From NCBI GenBank assembly GCA_910579485.1, contig CAJTVO010000029.1:1-30678 (forward strand): a stretch of DNA of 30,678 bases. The letters run 5' to 3'. This stretch comes from an uncultured Oscillospiraceae bacterium (lineage in GTDB: Bacteria; Bacillota; Clostridia; Oscillospirales; Oscillospiraceae). Numbering within the stretch: the first letter of the stretch is position 1; each line of letters opens with the position of its first letter. The notes under the pieces were generated by a model. It ran no database searches, had not been told where the DNA came from, and saw nothing but the letters and a program-made list of their open reading frames with translations. The position numbers and the translations under genes were made by a program. This document shows positions 30,615 through 30,678 of this stretch, piece by piece.

Positions 30615-30678
30615 AGTTTCTGCTCCTTTTTTTAATCTTCGCCGCGCAGGCGGCCGGCAGGCCGCCGGACCGGTCGTT

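Noticed and set aside
1..30678. tRNA, rRNA and CRISPR arrays
   Set aside because: I saw no tRNA cloverleaf with a TTCRA arm, no rRNA sequence and no regularly spaced repeat set.

Overview
The window looks like the chromosome of a GC-rich, spore-forming member of the Clostridia, probably an Oscillospiraceae relative such as the Flavonifractor/Pseudoflavonifractor group. This is inferred from gene content (spoIVB, ylmC/ymxH, a PASTA-bearing class B PBP), AGGAGG-type ribosome binding sites, low-GC-type sigma-A promoters and strong GC-rich codon choice. No database search was possible.

Region 1 (1-4530, mostly + strand) is the ribosomal/transcription cluster rpmG-secE-nusG-rplK-rplA, then a small divergent pair (lipoprotein on -, XRE regulator on +), then an L10-leader attenuator and rplJ-rplL. 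rplK carries a clean 1-base deletion near codon 105. rpoB does not follow rplL; a terminator and ylmC do.

Region 2 (4971-14460) is the most interesting part: a block of about 9.4 kb, visibly AT-richer than its flanks and bounded by a perfect 55-bp direct repeat of the 3' end of spoIVB. The downstream repeat completes the intact spoIVB gene. The upstream repeat is a stranded 3' tail still sitting next to what looks like spoIVB's original terminator. This is the footprint of site-specific integration at the 3' end of spoIVB. The block has no integrase. Its cargo is a BMP/Nup-type ABC importer (ATPase, lipoprotein binding protein, two permeases), a guanine-deaminase-family amidohydrolase, an amidohydrolase-2 enzyme, three small VOC-fold proteins and a GntR/UTRA regulator. 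It reads as an acquired module for import and stepwise hydrolysis of a purine or purine-like N-heterocycle.

Region 3 (14405-28841, - strand) is spoIVB followed, reading upstream, by a dcw (division and cell wall) cluster. In transcription order it is mraZ-rsmH-ftsL-PBP-murE-mraY-ftsW-murG-murA-ftsQ-ftsZ, then spoIVB. murF, murD, murC and ftsA are absent from it. A sigma-A promoter with 10-bp-spaced MraZ-type boxes precedes mraZ, and ftsZ has its own strong promoter.

Region 4 (28939-30614, - strand) is rsmD-coaD and a coiled-coil ATPase-subunit-like protein, closed by a terminator. Start codons were chosen from ribosome binding sites where the longest open frame was implausible.
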